NCBI GenBank assembly: GCA_964036195.1
Contig: OZ038458.1
Location: forward strand, 18,117,832 to 18,181,831
Direction of reading: 5' to 3'
Length of the DNA stretch: 64,000 nt
DNA from: Sphaerolaimus hirsutus
Lineage: Eukaryota > Nematoda > Chromadorea > Monhysterida > Sphaerolaimidae
The position numbers were made by a program, and so were the translations under genes. A model generated the notes under the pieces. The model ran no database searches and was not told the DNA's origin. It saw only the letters and a list, made by a program, of their open reading frames with translations. Below are positions 19,101 through 31,100 of this stretch, one piece after another (the first letter of the stretch is position 1; every line of letters begins with the position of its first letter).

Positions 19101-22100
19101 GGAATTTCACGGGATCCGGGATCGGGATCGGGATCCCGTTTGAACCCTAATCCCGGGCGTAGGCTAACATTCTTTTGTATTTTTCGTTTCACACACCAAA
19201 CCCCATTTGCATTCGATGAATCAGCCCAGACATAGCTTTATTTTTCTGTTTGTCTCGTTTGTTTTCGTGTGTTGCTCATCGATCGTTTTACATAGAGGGG
19301 GGACTTATTCAAGAGGGGGGAGTTATTCAAGGGGGGGCGTTATTTTTTCCTCACCTGGCCAACAGGGGGGTGTTATTCAAGGGGGGGGTGTTATTCAAGG
19401 GGGGTCTTATTCAAGGATATACGGTATGTTGACACACGGTCATATCTGGGAGCTTTAAAAAAAAACGTTTTTTATAATAAAAAAAACGTTTAAAAAACAA
19501 CAACATCGAGTTAAAAAAGAAACCCTAGTCACAATAGTCGAATCCAAAGGACCAACCCCCAGTCGACCAACCAAATTCCTTGCAATCAACTCGTGCCCGT
19601 GCTGCGCGGCGAAATGCAGCGGCGTGTAGCCCAAATCATCGGCGGCGGCGGCGTTCACGTCCACGCCCACGGACAAGAGGAAGAGCACCGATTCAAGGTC
19701 GCCGGTGGCCACCGCCTTGTGCAGCAGGTTCACGCCGCGGCCGTCCAACTGAAGGAGGGGGGGTGATGATGATGGCATTGTGAGTGTGTGTGTAAGTTTG
19801 CTTAGTGAGCTAATTGGTTTGTTGAAATGATCCAGAAATGTTTGAACCTTCATCAGCTGTTCTTGCAAATTAGTAATTTTAAGCACATCCTTCCACCACG
19901 AATAACTTCTACTTATCGGTCAAAACGAGGCTACCCGAAAAAAGTGTTGACAATTCAGAGCCCACACACTAGTTGACATCAAACTTAGTTTCAACAAAAT
20001 AAACTTAATTATGTCACTTAAACTTTCCTATGTGGATAGGTAATTTTGATAATAGTGAGTGGTAAGGAGCGGTAATAGTGAGTGGAGCATAGGTAATTTT
20101 TTACAGTAACACTTAATTTTCATCGTTTCTGTAAAGTGCGATGCTCAAAAAATTTCTTCTGCGTTATTTAGTTGGCATTCAGTTGACACGAATTTGCAAT
20201 GTCAACTAGTGTGTGGGCACTCATCCTAGGGTTCAAACGGGACCGCGGTCCCGGTACATGGTTCGGCAAAAAGTCGGGACTGGGGCGGTCCCGGTCCCGA
20301 CACCCCAGTCCCGGTCCCGGTCCCGGTCCCGACAATTCAGAAAAGCCAGTCCCGGTCCCGGTCCCGGTCCGGACCACCCAGTCCCGGTCCCGGAATTTTG
20401 AAGTGGTCCCGACAAGGGATGAAGAAACACGTATTTTTATGACCTTTTCAAAAAATTTGCCAGAAATGGCACTTTTCTAAAGATTATGTAGGCACATCTA
20501 AAAACAATTTGCGCACGAGTGCGCAAATACCCACCCAATGATTACATGTATTTTTCTGTAATATAACAGCGTTAGAAAGGTCCCCAACATGATTCTAGTA
20601 CGAAATATTTATAGGTATAAAAAAATACCTAGACCTAGTAGACATTGGCGCCAATACTGCCATGGCGTTGGCGCCTACAAATGGCTCTATTTCTTAACTA
20701 TAGGGCCAAAATTTGGGGGGGGGGGCATTACTTGAATAATGTTATAAGAAAAGGCTAATAAATTGAGCGTGGTCCTTCACACAGTGGAGGTGTGTGGAAC
20801 AACATTAGCTGGATATTACGTACCAACAAGGTTCAAACAAGACCGCGGTGCTGGTACATGGTTCGGCAAATCCTAGTCCTGGTCCCGACCCCTCAGTCCC
20901 GGTCCCGATCCCGGTCCCGACAATTGAAAAAAGCCAGTCCCGGTCCCGGACCCGGTCCCGACGACAGTGTAGCATTCCGCAAAAAAGCTCATTCCGCATT
21001 TTTGCCCATCCCGCAAATTATGTGACCCATCCCGCAAGTTGCATCACCTGTTTGCGGAATGGGCACATTTGCGGGATGGGTCACATAATTTGCGGGATGG
21101 GCAAAAATGCGGAATGGGCTTTTTTGCGGAATGGGCCCTTGCCGTCCCGACCCCCCAGTCCCGGTCCCGGTCCTGACATAAGAAAATTTCTGGTCCCGGC
21201 CCCGGTCCGAAAAACTGGTCCCGTTTGAACCCTAACTCATCCCCCACCCCAAAACACCCAAACAACCTGACTAGCCACCCTGTGGTCCTTCTCAATGAGC
21301 ATCTTGGCCGCTTTGTGGTTGTTCACACCCATGGCGGCGGCGAGCGCCGACCTGCCCGCCAAGTCTACCGTGGACAGAGACACGAGCGGCGACTGCAGCA
21401 GCGCGGCCAGGATGTCGTCCTGGTGGTTGGTCACCGCCTCGTGCACCGGCGTGCGCCCGTGGATGTCCTGCGGTGCGGAGAGAGTGGGTTGGCGAGATTA
21501 TGGCGCCACACACGCTGCATGTCAACTGAATTTTAGTGAATCATGTGATTTAAATTTTCCTATGCGATAGAGCATAGTTGATTTTACACGATGACACTTA
21601 ATTTTCATTGTTTCTGTTAAGTGTGGTGTTTTAATCTTTAAAATTTAATAATTTTTTTGTGTCATCTAGTTGACTTTGAGTGAGACGGATTTAGTTGACA
21701 CGAATTTCCGATGTCAACTAGCGCACGTGGGCCCTATAACTAGGGTGCTCTTCACCCAACACAGTGTTGTACGCGTTTTCGCTATTCGATTTGTCAAGAT
21801 TTAAAAATTGCATTTCACTCAGCCCAAACTCCACAGAACCGTCAACCCACTAAAACGCACCTGCGCATTGACATTGGCGCCGCGCGCCAGCAACGCATCG
21901 ACAGTACCGCCCTGTCCCCACGCGGCGGCCATGTGCAGCGGCGTCTGGCGGTCGCGCGCCAACTCCGCCGTGCTGCCGGACGTCGCCGTAGCTGCGTGCG
22001 GCCGCCGCGTCGCGTCCAGCGAGCAGCCGCTGCGGGAATGTCGAGTTGGGCTAGTACTGGCTGTTATTGAGAAGAACTGCATGTCAACGCATTTTCGATG

Positions 22101-25100
22101 GGTGAACATAATTTGTGTATAACGATAAAAAAGTGTGCGCAGTGATCAACGACGGTGCCTTGAACTCTGCTTAAATATTTTTACGTTCACAAAACGCGTG
22201 GAAAAAATCATTATCCACATTGATCCAAGATCAGTCTTTGAAAGAATGGAACGGCACCCCCCTACGGTTTGGTTAGAGGGGAGGGGGGGGGTCGCAGCGT
22301 TTCTTTATATAGGCTTTTTCGAGGTGTCGAAGGCAGACAAGGGTGTAATCGCTAAAATAGGGGAAATACAGCTAAAAATGGGTACACATACCAAAAATGG
22401 CGGAAAATAGGGAAAAAGGCACAACCAAACCAGAGATTTTGAAGGTGAAAATGGGAAAAAAAGTTGTGAAAATGAACGATTTTGAGCAAAAGTTCGGGCA
22501 AAGTTTCTCAAAATCACTAAATATAGCCAGATAGCTGACCGCTTGGTGAGGGGGCGGTTCAAGGGATAGTAGCCAAAACATGCGCCTCCGGCATAGATAG
22601 ATAGCTGGGTGATTTTGGGGGTAACCCACGCCAACCCCCTCCCCCTGCGGACCCCACCCAAAAGAATTTTTCAGTTACCCATCCCTCTGGAGGAGCGATT
22701 TGTGATCTATCAAACCTTCGCGATGGTCATACAGTCAGAGTTGTTAAAAGTATACTGAACTTTTTTTAAAGTAAATGTAAAAGTATTTTTATTTTACTCA
22801 CACCTGAGTACAGAAAGTATTTTATTTTTACTTTTACACTGCGTAAAAGGTGAGTAAAGCGAGTAACTTTTTTCCAGAGAAAACGTAAAAATGAGTATTT
22901 TTTGAGGGAAAACGTTAAAATGAGTATTTTTTCTCACAGAAACGTACTAGTGAGTATTTTCCTCACAAAGAAAACGTAAAAATTGGTGTGTGTTTTTCAA
23001 TTTTTGCCCTGAAATACATCAAAGATGTGTTTTCCTCTCCTGATAAGTATTTCTTAGGAAAATGTCCCATGTTTGTCACTTTCTGTCTGGCAAAATGACA
23101 TTTTATGTCGCCTTCAAATACGTTATCTGTACTCGCGTACTTTAAAAAAAGTACGCGAGTATGTGCGTACTGCGTACCGGTATTTTTTTCGCGAGGAAAC
23201 CTGAACATATTTACGCAGTACGCGAGTATACGTATTTATCGAGTAAACGTAAATACGTTTTAACAACTATGCATACAATCCCGTAAACGCCCGCTGCAAA
23301 TGCACCAACTTGTCAATCAAGAACACTGCGGCCGGTTCCAAATTCTCGTCGATGGCCTTGTGCAGCAGCGTCTGCTCGCAGCCGTCCACGGGGTCGGGGT
23401 GCCACGCGTCAACGTCGCAATCGTGCGATGTTAGCACTTTGGCTGAATCGTTGTCGCCGAGCTTGGTGGGGGGGGGGGGCGGAGGTGGGAGATTAAAACG
23501 GTGGGTTAAAAAGGGACTATTTGGGTTGAGTGGACAACGTAAGGGATGGTCATATCACTTGAGAAGTATGTAAATAGATCTACAAATGTGGCGTGCACAA
23601 AACTTTGTCAGCATCGTCCAAATTTTTTTAGTTTATTAAGTTTTACAGTGTCCGGGAGTGCCCCATGTGCCAATCACGTGTCAAATGTCATACAAATTTG
23701 TCAATTGTCAAACAAAACGTCAAAAGTTCACACATGTCGGAAAAAAATTACTTGACATCTTACACATTTTACACTTGAATTTACACCTTATACGGTTCGT
23801 TACATGCCCACGTAGCCAATCACCCAGCCAACCTGCAGCGCGTGCCACACAGCGGGCAGTCCGTCCTTGTCTCGCTCGTCCACGGGCGCGCCAGCGGCAC
23901 AGACGGCACGCACGCAGTCGGCGCCGGCGGCAACTGCCAGCCGCAGACACGGCGCGCCGCTCGGCGAGCTGCATGTTGGAGGTGGATTGCACACTGGGGG
24001 CAAAAGGGTGGAGGCAGGGGTTTTGCAGGGGGGTTACCGCCCAAAACCGCCAGCTATGCATATCTCCCGGAAGCAAAGTTTTGGGCTACTATCTCCTGAA
24101 CCTTGTCTCCCCAATCGAGCAGAGACTTAACTATCTGGAGCAATTTTTAAGACATTTTACCCAAATTTTCGCTCAAAATCGCTACTTTTCATACATTTTT
24201 ATGACGCCCCCTGGCTACGCCACTGCCCATTGGCCTAGCCACTACATTATCAGGTCCAAAATATGCTAAATTCCCAAAATTACCCCCCCCCATTCTGCAC
24301 TAAGGCTAGCACCAAATACCAGTCAAAGCAGAAACCACCCAACTTCAAGATTGTTGAGTGGATACAAATAATAATAAACATAATCCGTTAGGATTCTTCC
24401 TATAGGTATATTATACCACTATAGACGACGCGAGTCAAGGGTATAGGATACCGATTATTAACAAGTATTAATGCAGTTTGAAACATAAGTTTTCCAGTTT
24501 TAGTGGTGATGTTTTCAGCCCAAGCTGTTGTCGCCGTGATCAGAAGTTGAAAAAGCTATGAAAACAGTTATCTCGTATGTGAATCTGCGCGCTTGCGCGC
24601 AAAATTGTCGAATTTTACCTAGTGCATGAACGTTCTTGTAATTAGCTTTGCAGCTGACATCGCGATTCAATTCAACACTTGTCACCTTTAATAATTTTGA
24701 TTCAACCATACTTTTAAATATACTGGGCGGACACCTAAGTATGTGCAGAATCCTACCATAATTTAATGAATAAAATATGGTGATAAATTTCGTAATCAAT
24801 TATTCCGAAATATTACGATGAAAAACTGTATAATGTTTGGCTCATTATTCAGATGGGCTATGGTAGGTTTCCATACTAAGTATGATGTCCGCCGAGTGTA
24901 GCAACCATCCCCCCCCCCCTAACCAAGCACTCAAATCGGCGCCAAGTTTAATCAGCGACAGTGCGGCGGTTTCGTCGGCGCCGTGCAGCGCGGCCGTCAA
25001 AGGCGTCCAGCCGGCGTCATCTCGTTGGTTGACGTCCGCGCGCAGCGACACGAGACGTTTGCACAGCTGCACAGTGAGGATTCAGTCGTAGACTGGCACT

Positions 25101-28100
25101 GGTTTAAGGACGTTGTCCAGGTGAGGGACCCGACCCGACTCTTTGACCCGACTTGAAATTTTGCACGAGTCAAGCTCGAACTCATGAGTTTCGAGCCCGG
25201 TGACGTGGCAAATCAACTGTTAATGTTCAGTCAAATTGTAAATGCCAAAAATTATGAACAACATTTTGCAAAAGGGCTGAGTACAGGCAACATTTTTAAA
25301 AAATTAAAAAAACATCAACATCGAACAAACCATAAAATCATTTGTCGCCAGGGCCAACTTAAGCGGGGTGCCGCCGTCAAAATCAACCCGATTTACTTCC
25401 AATTGAACTCTACAATTTTCCGTCACGTCCAACAAATTATTCGCAGATTCCACTGGCTGAGACCCAGCCAAACAGCAGTGAAGGCAGTTGCGCCCTGAAA
25501 AAGTTTTTATATGCGAAAAGAAGCTCTATATCAGATGTTCAATAAAATGCCCAACCCAATCACTGACCAGCAACTGAAAATAGTCCAAATGTCTCATCAA
25601 AAGGATCGTTCGCATTTTCAACGGTCGATGTGGTGACTGCATTTGGATCGGCGCCAGCAGTTACCATTTTTTCAATCACCGGTTTTTCCACACCAGTTGC
25701 ACACGCTTTGTGCAAGGGGGTGACGCCCTAAAATCGATATTCAGTAATTACACCAAAAACTAGAAACACACACAATCGACAGAAAATTAACGAACATGAG
25801 CATCTGCAGCTTTAACATCCGCCCGGTTTTCCAGTAAAAATTCAACCATTGTGATGTCAGCCACATAAACGTGCAAAAGAGTAGAATCTGATTTGAGAGA
25901 AAAAAATCTAAATTAAATAATCCGCCATCAAAATCAATTGTAAATCACACACCATCAGCATCCACAGTAACATTTATATCAGCACCCTTTTCAATCAGCC
26001 TTTTAGCCAGATGCAATTTCGTCGCAACATTTTGGCAGCCTGCCAATGCCACCGAAAGTGGCGTGTTAAAATCGTCGGACTGAATGTTGAGCGAAATGTC
26101 CTTGCAGCGGAGCAGCCGGTCTACAGCTGAATTGTTGCCGCACTGCAGAGCGATTTGAAGCGCACTCCTGAAATGAAAATGACAACAGTATAAATGATCG
26201 CAGGTTGCTGCATTGAAAAACCCATATACAACCATGGGGAGCAAAGGTCCATCCATATAAATCGCTATCACTATAAATTCCATTTGAACCCCAGGTAAAC
26301 GTCCCCACACGTATCTTGTACAAACCAATGATCAAGAAATTTGACCATTTTATAATTGTTCAATCATTACGTGTTGTAAATGCCTTCTCTTGTAAATAAA
26401 TTCAAGGGCTTATAGGCATCACTACGCGATTGCTTCTCACATCACTCAAAAAATAAACAACAAAACGACAACCAAACAACAAACCTTCCACTTTCATCTT
26501 GCAAATCCACAAATCCTTCTTGCGCACCATTCACCAAAAGTCCAACAATTTTGTCTCCATTATCACTGACTATAGCACAAGCAGCGTGCAGTGCCGTTCC
26601 GCCCCTGTGCGAATTGGTCACGCCGAAAGCGCGGTCGGCGCCGTTTTCCAACAGAAATCGACACGCCAGGGGATCCTCTGAGGGGACGAAATGGGAGTGT
26701 GCGAAATGGGTGTATTTTATAAACAAACTGGTTGCCAAAAAGAACTCAGAGAACCGCTACACGTCTTTTATATATTTTCGCGATCCCAAAAATCGCCAGA
26801 AACGAACTGGATGTCCATTGGACACAACTGGGTTCAAATGGGAATCACTTTTAGATTTTGAGATTGGGTACGGGGGTAGCTAATGGGGGGGGGGTGTAAA
26901 AGTTACCCACCCACAAACGCTCTAACTACCTAACTATCACAAACCCGAGCGAACTATCGCTCAGCTATCTATCGATGTCTATCTCGAGTCGACGATAAGA
27001 TTCGAGGTGCGCATGAGGTCAAAATCCTGGCAAAAACTGATTGGGTAACATTCAAAATATTCGATCCGTCATTTTAAGAAACAGTCGTTGCATCGTTAGT
27101 GAATGCAGCGATAGAAGTTGAATATTCGACATTATTTCAATGTTTTCGATGACTAAATGTTTCGATATTAAATAGATAGACCACAGTAAACTCCGAAAAA
27201 AACAAAACTCCCCCAAAAACTTCACACACCTTTCAAAACGGCATCCAAAAGCAGACATTTTCCATTCACCTCACAACTGTCCAAGTTGGCGCCGTGCGAC
27301 ACCAAACTGCGCGCAATGGACATCGCCTCAGCTGTCTTTGCAGAATCCTGCCCATTTGCAGTAGATGTGCACCGGAGGGAGTGCAGGGCTATACCCAGGG
27401 GAAGGCGCCCATCTCCGTCCAGGGCGTTTACTGAGTGGGTGATTGTTACATAGTCGAGTAATAAAACACTCCGCAATGAAACCTACCGTATTCCATCTGA
27501 ATAAAAACCCACAATTTGTTTTAGTTTCTCATCACATTACATCGCTCTCCCATCGGCGGAATTTGGCGTGCAACTTTCCACGTGACTTTATTCATCAAAA
27601 TACGGTGACATTTTTTGTAAAGCGTTCAGTCCGAGGGGCATAACAGAATACGAGGATATTCAGAACGTAAGGCTGATTAGGATACCGTATTTGGTTTATA
27701 AAACGGCGCTATTTTACTTTGATCGGCGCCTGTCGGGTCTTTTAGATTTTATTACGACAATTTAAATGTTTTGTTTTCGCCACATATTTAAATATGGACT
27801 TTTTATCAATGTGGATTTTGTAGCAGCTGGTTTCTTCGCGATGCACTCCAAACCAGGGGTCTCGAATGGGGGGGGGTTGGGGGTAGGGTTCAAACGGGAC
27901 CAGTTTTTCGGACCGGGACCGGGACCGGGACCAGAAATTTTCTAATGTCGGACCGGGACCGGGACCGGGACTGGGGGGTCGGGACCGGGACCGGGACTGG
28001 CTTTTTTCAATTGTCGGGACCGGGACCGGGACCGGGACTGGGGGGTCCGGACCGGGACTGGGATTTTCCGAACCAGGTACCGGAACCGCGGTATGGTTTG

Positions 28101-31100
28101 AACCTTATTGGTATGTAATATTCAGCCAATGTTGTTCCACACACCTCCACTGTGTGTAGGACCACTCTCAATGTATAAGCCTTTTCTTATAACATTATTC
28201 AAGCAGTATTCCATTGCCATCTTCACTTGAAGTTGTGAATATTTGATGAAACGCGATGTACGCAGGATTTTTTTGGGAGGGGGGGCGGCGCCAGTTGTAG
28301 GTGCCAACGCCATGCAAGTATTGGCGCTGGCATTGGTGCCAACGTCTACAATATAGGTATCTTTATATACCTATATTTCGTACTAGAATCATGTTGGGGA
28401 CCTTTCTAACGCTGTCACTTTATGGAAAAATCCATAGTAATCATTGGCTGGGTATTTGCGCGCTGGCGCGCAAAATTTTTTTAGATGTTTCTACAAAATC
28501 GCATTAGAAAAGTGCCATTTCTGGCAAAAATTTTTTGAAAAATACGTTTTTTTTCATCCCTTGTCGGGACCGCTATAAAATTCCCGGACCGGGACCGGGA
28601 CCGGGACTGGGTGGTCGGGACCGGGACCGGGACTGGCTTTTTTTAATTGTCGGGACCGGGACCGGGACCGGGACTGGGGTGTCGGGACCGGGACCGGGAC
28701 CGCCCCAGTCCCGACTTTTTGCCGAACCATGTACCGGGACCGCGGTCCCGTTTGAACCCTAGTTGGGGGGGGGGGGGTTACCCCCCCCCAAACCGCCCAG
28801 CTATCTATCTATCCCGGAGGCCGCTCAGCTATCTATCTATCCCGGAGGCAAAATTTTGGGCTACTACCCCCTAAACCCCCCCCCCCAAATCGCCCAGCTA
28901 TCTACCTAACTGGTGCGATTTTTCAGAAACTATACCCCAATTTTTGCTCAAAATCGCTATTTTTCATACCTATATATAGATTTTCACCTCCAAAATCACT
29001 GGTTCATGCGTCTAACTAGGGTTCAAACGATATGACTTTTCGATATCGATATTCGATATTTTTTTCTGAAACTCGATATTCGATATCGATACGATATGGA
29101 ACCTCGATATCGATATTCGATATTGAAAAATGGTCGATATTCGATATTCGATATTTCGATATTTTCGATATTCGATATTGTGATATGCTTTTGGTATAAC
29201 AAGGCATATTTCAAGTGGCATATTGTATTTTCATGTGGTTGCACACATGTTTAATCATCTCTTTACTGAAATGTGAATGGTACAAGTGATTTTCACAAGC
29301 TTTACATCACTCAATGGTAGAAAATAGAAGAAAAACATTATGAATCAAAGTGTATCAGACAAAAAACAATTGGTAGATATTACAGTTCATCCTTATAACC
29401 TAATTGCTTAAGGGCATGTTGCAAAAAAGTATATCAGCGTTTTCTGGCTTCAAATTTAGCACTCCAACAACAATGACATTAAAAATACTGTACTTTTACT
29501 CATCAAATACAATACTATAAGCACATCAGATCAACCATAAACATCTCAAAATGAAAATGAAAAGTACATTTGGGGACACAATACAGGTTCGATATATCGA
29601 AAAAAAAATGGTCGATATTCGATATTTTTTCAAAATTTTCGATATCGATATTCGATATTTTTTCAAAATTTTCGATATCGATATTCGATATCAAAAAATG
29701 GTCGATATCCGATATTCGACACTCGATACGATATATCGTTTGAACCCTAGGTCTAACTGCCTATTTTCAGCTATTTTAAGTACTATATGCTCTTGTATAC
29801 CCATTTTGAGCTATTTTACACCTACTTTTAGTGTTTTTACTCCCTTTTCTTCCTTCTATGCCCCGAAAACACCTATATATCGAACCACCACAACCCCCCC
29901 CAGAAAATTTTTCAGCTATCTATCCCTCCGGAGGAGCGATTTGCTATCTATCCAACCACTCGGAGGGTCAAAATTCAAGATACCCCTGCTCCAAACTAAC
30001 ACACTTTCCATTTTTCATTCTTCCCATCGGAACAATCAACAAATTAAAATCACACTTACATAGACCCCCAACCAACCAGAATCAGCCACAGTGCCATCAT
30101 CGCCCCCGCATTCAATCAAACACAAGAAAAGTACATCCTCGCGCCCTAATCGCACGGCGGCGTGCAGCGCGGGTCGGCCTTCGACGGCTGCGGCGGCACG
30201 ACGCAGCATTTTGTAGAGTGCAGTCGCTGGCAGACCGTTGAAGTCCGCGCTGCTGTAGTCTGTCCATCTGGGGGGGGGTAATTGAGGGTGAAGGTTGTAT
30301 TTGAAATTTGATTTAGGTTGTTGTTATAATCTGGACTGGGAGTACGGTACGGTAAAGGGTCAATTTGTCGGTAGACGGTAGGGTAATGCAACTTTTTTTT
30401 CCGAATTTTCGGTTTGGTATGGTAGGGTGAATTCTGCGGCTAGGGCCCATTCCGCATCAAAGCCCATTCCGCATGTAGACCCATTATAGACACATTATGC
30501 CTGCAGGGGTAAGAAAGGGGGGTGGGTATAGGGTTCAAACGGGATCCCGATCCCGATCCCGGATCCGGTGAAATTCCGGGATTTAGCAGTCCCGATCCCG
30601 ACCCCGAAACTTTTCAAATCCTGATCCCGATCCCGAGAAACTCCAAAGTCCGGGATCCCGATCCCGGAAAAATTACTGGAAATTATCAAAAGTGAAAGAA
30701 CATCGTTTTTGCATGCAAAAATGTGAACGCAAACCCCCACCGTTCATTTTATGCCAAGTTTCTGGCATCCAACAGTGTTTTTAGACCTTTATGAACAACT
30801 GTGGATGCCAAAACATAGGCAAAAATCTCTATCCCAAGACCCCAATCCCGAAAAAATGCCAATCCCGATCCCGATCCCGTGACCCCAATCCCGGCCAATC
30901 CCGATCCCGAAATCTCAAAAAACCAATCCCGATCCCGAAAAGTCAATCCCGTTTGAACCCTAGGTGGGTAACACCACCCTAAACCGCCCAGCTATCTATC
31001 TATCCCTGGCGCAATTTTTAGGCTACATTCCTCTGAATACGCCCCCCACCCGCAAATTGCCTAGCTATCTCGCCATCTGGAGCGCTTTTGAGCAATTTTA

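Larger units (their letters stand above)
18209..19527. mobile_element. hAT-like element (TAGGGTTGGCCGATG) containing two nested elements
   Basis: The termini TAGGGTT...AACCCTA are flanked by an exact 8-bp duplication GTCACAAT (18201-18208 and 19528-19535). Subterminal regions are TTTTTTTAAACGTTTTTT-type repeats. A mariner-like MITE (18763-19424) sits inside and itself contains a TAGGGTTCAAACG element (18969-19149). A broken second copy starts at 35241. It lies in ANKFY1 intron 17. Confidence 0.8.

Noticed and set aside
18963-20401. Telomere-like or regulatory hexamer arrays
   Set aside because: The GGGATC/GGGACC arrays sit within defined termini and target duplications, so they are element interiors.
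27884-28761. Open frames rich in Gly-Pro or Arg-Asp repeats in the GGGACC and GGGATC elements
   Set aside because: Hexamer microsatellites are open in all frames; the peptides are low complexity and lie inside mobile elements with target duplications.
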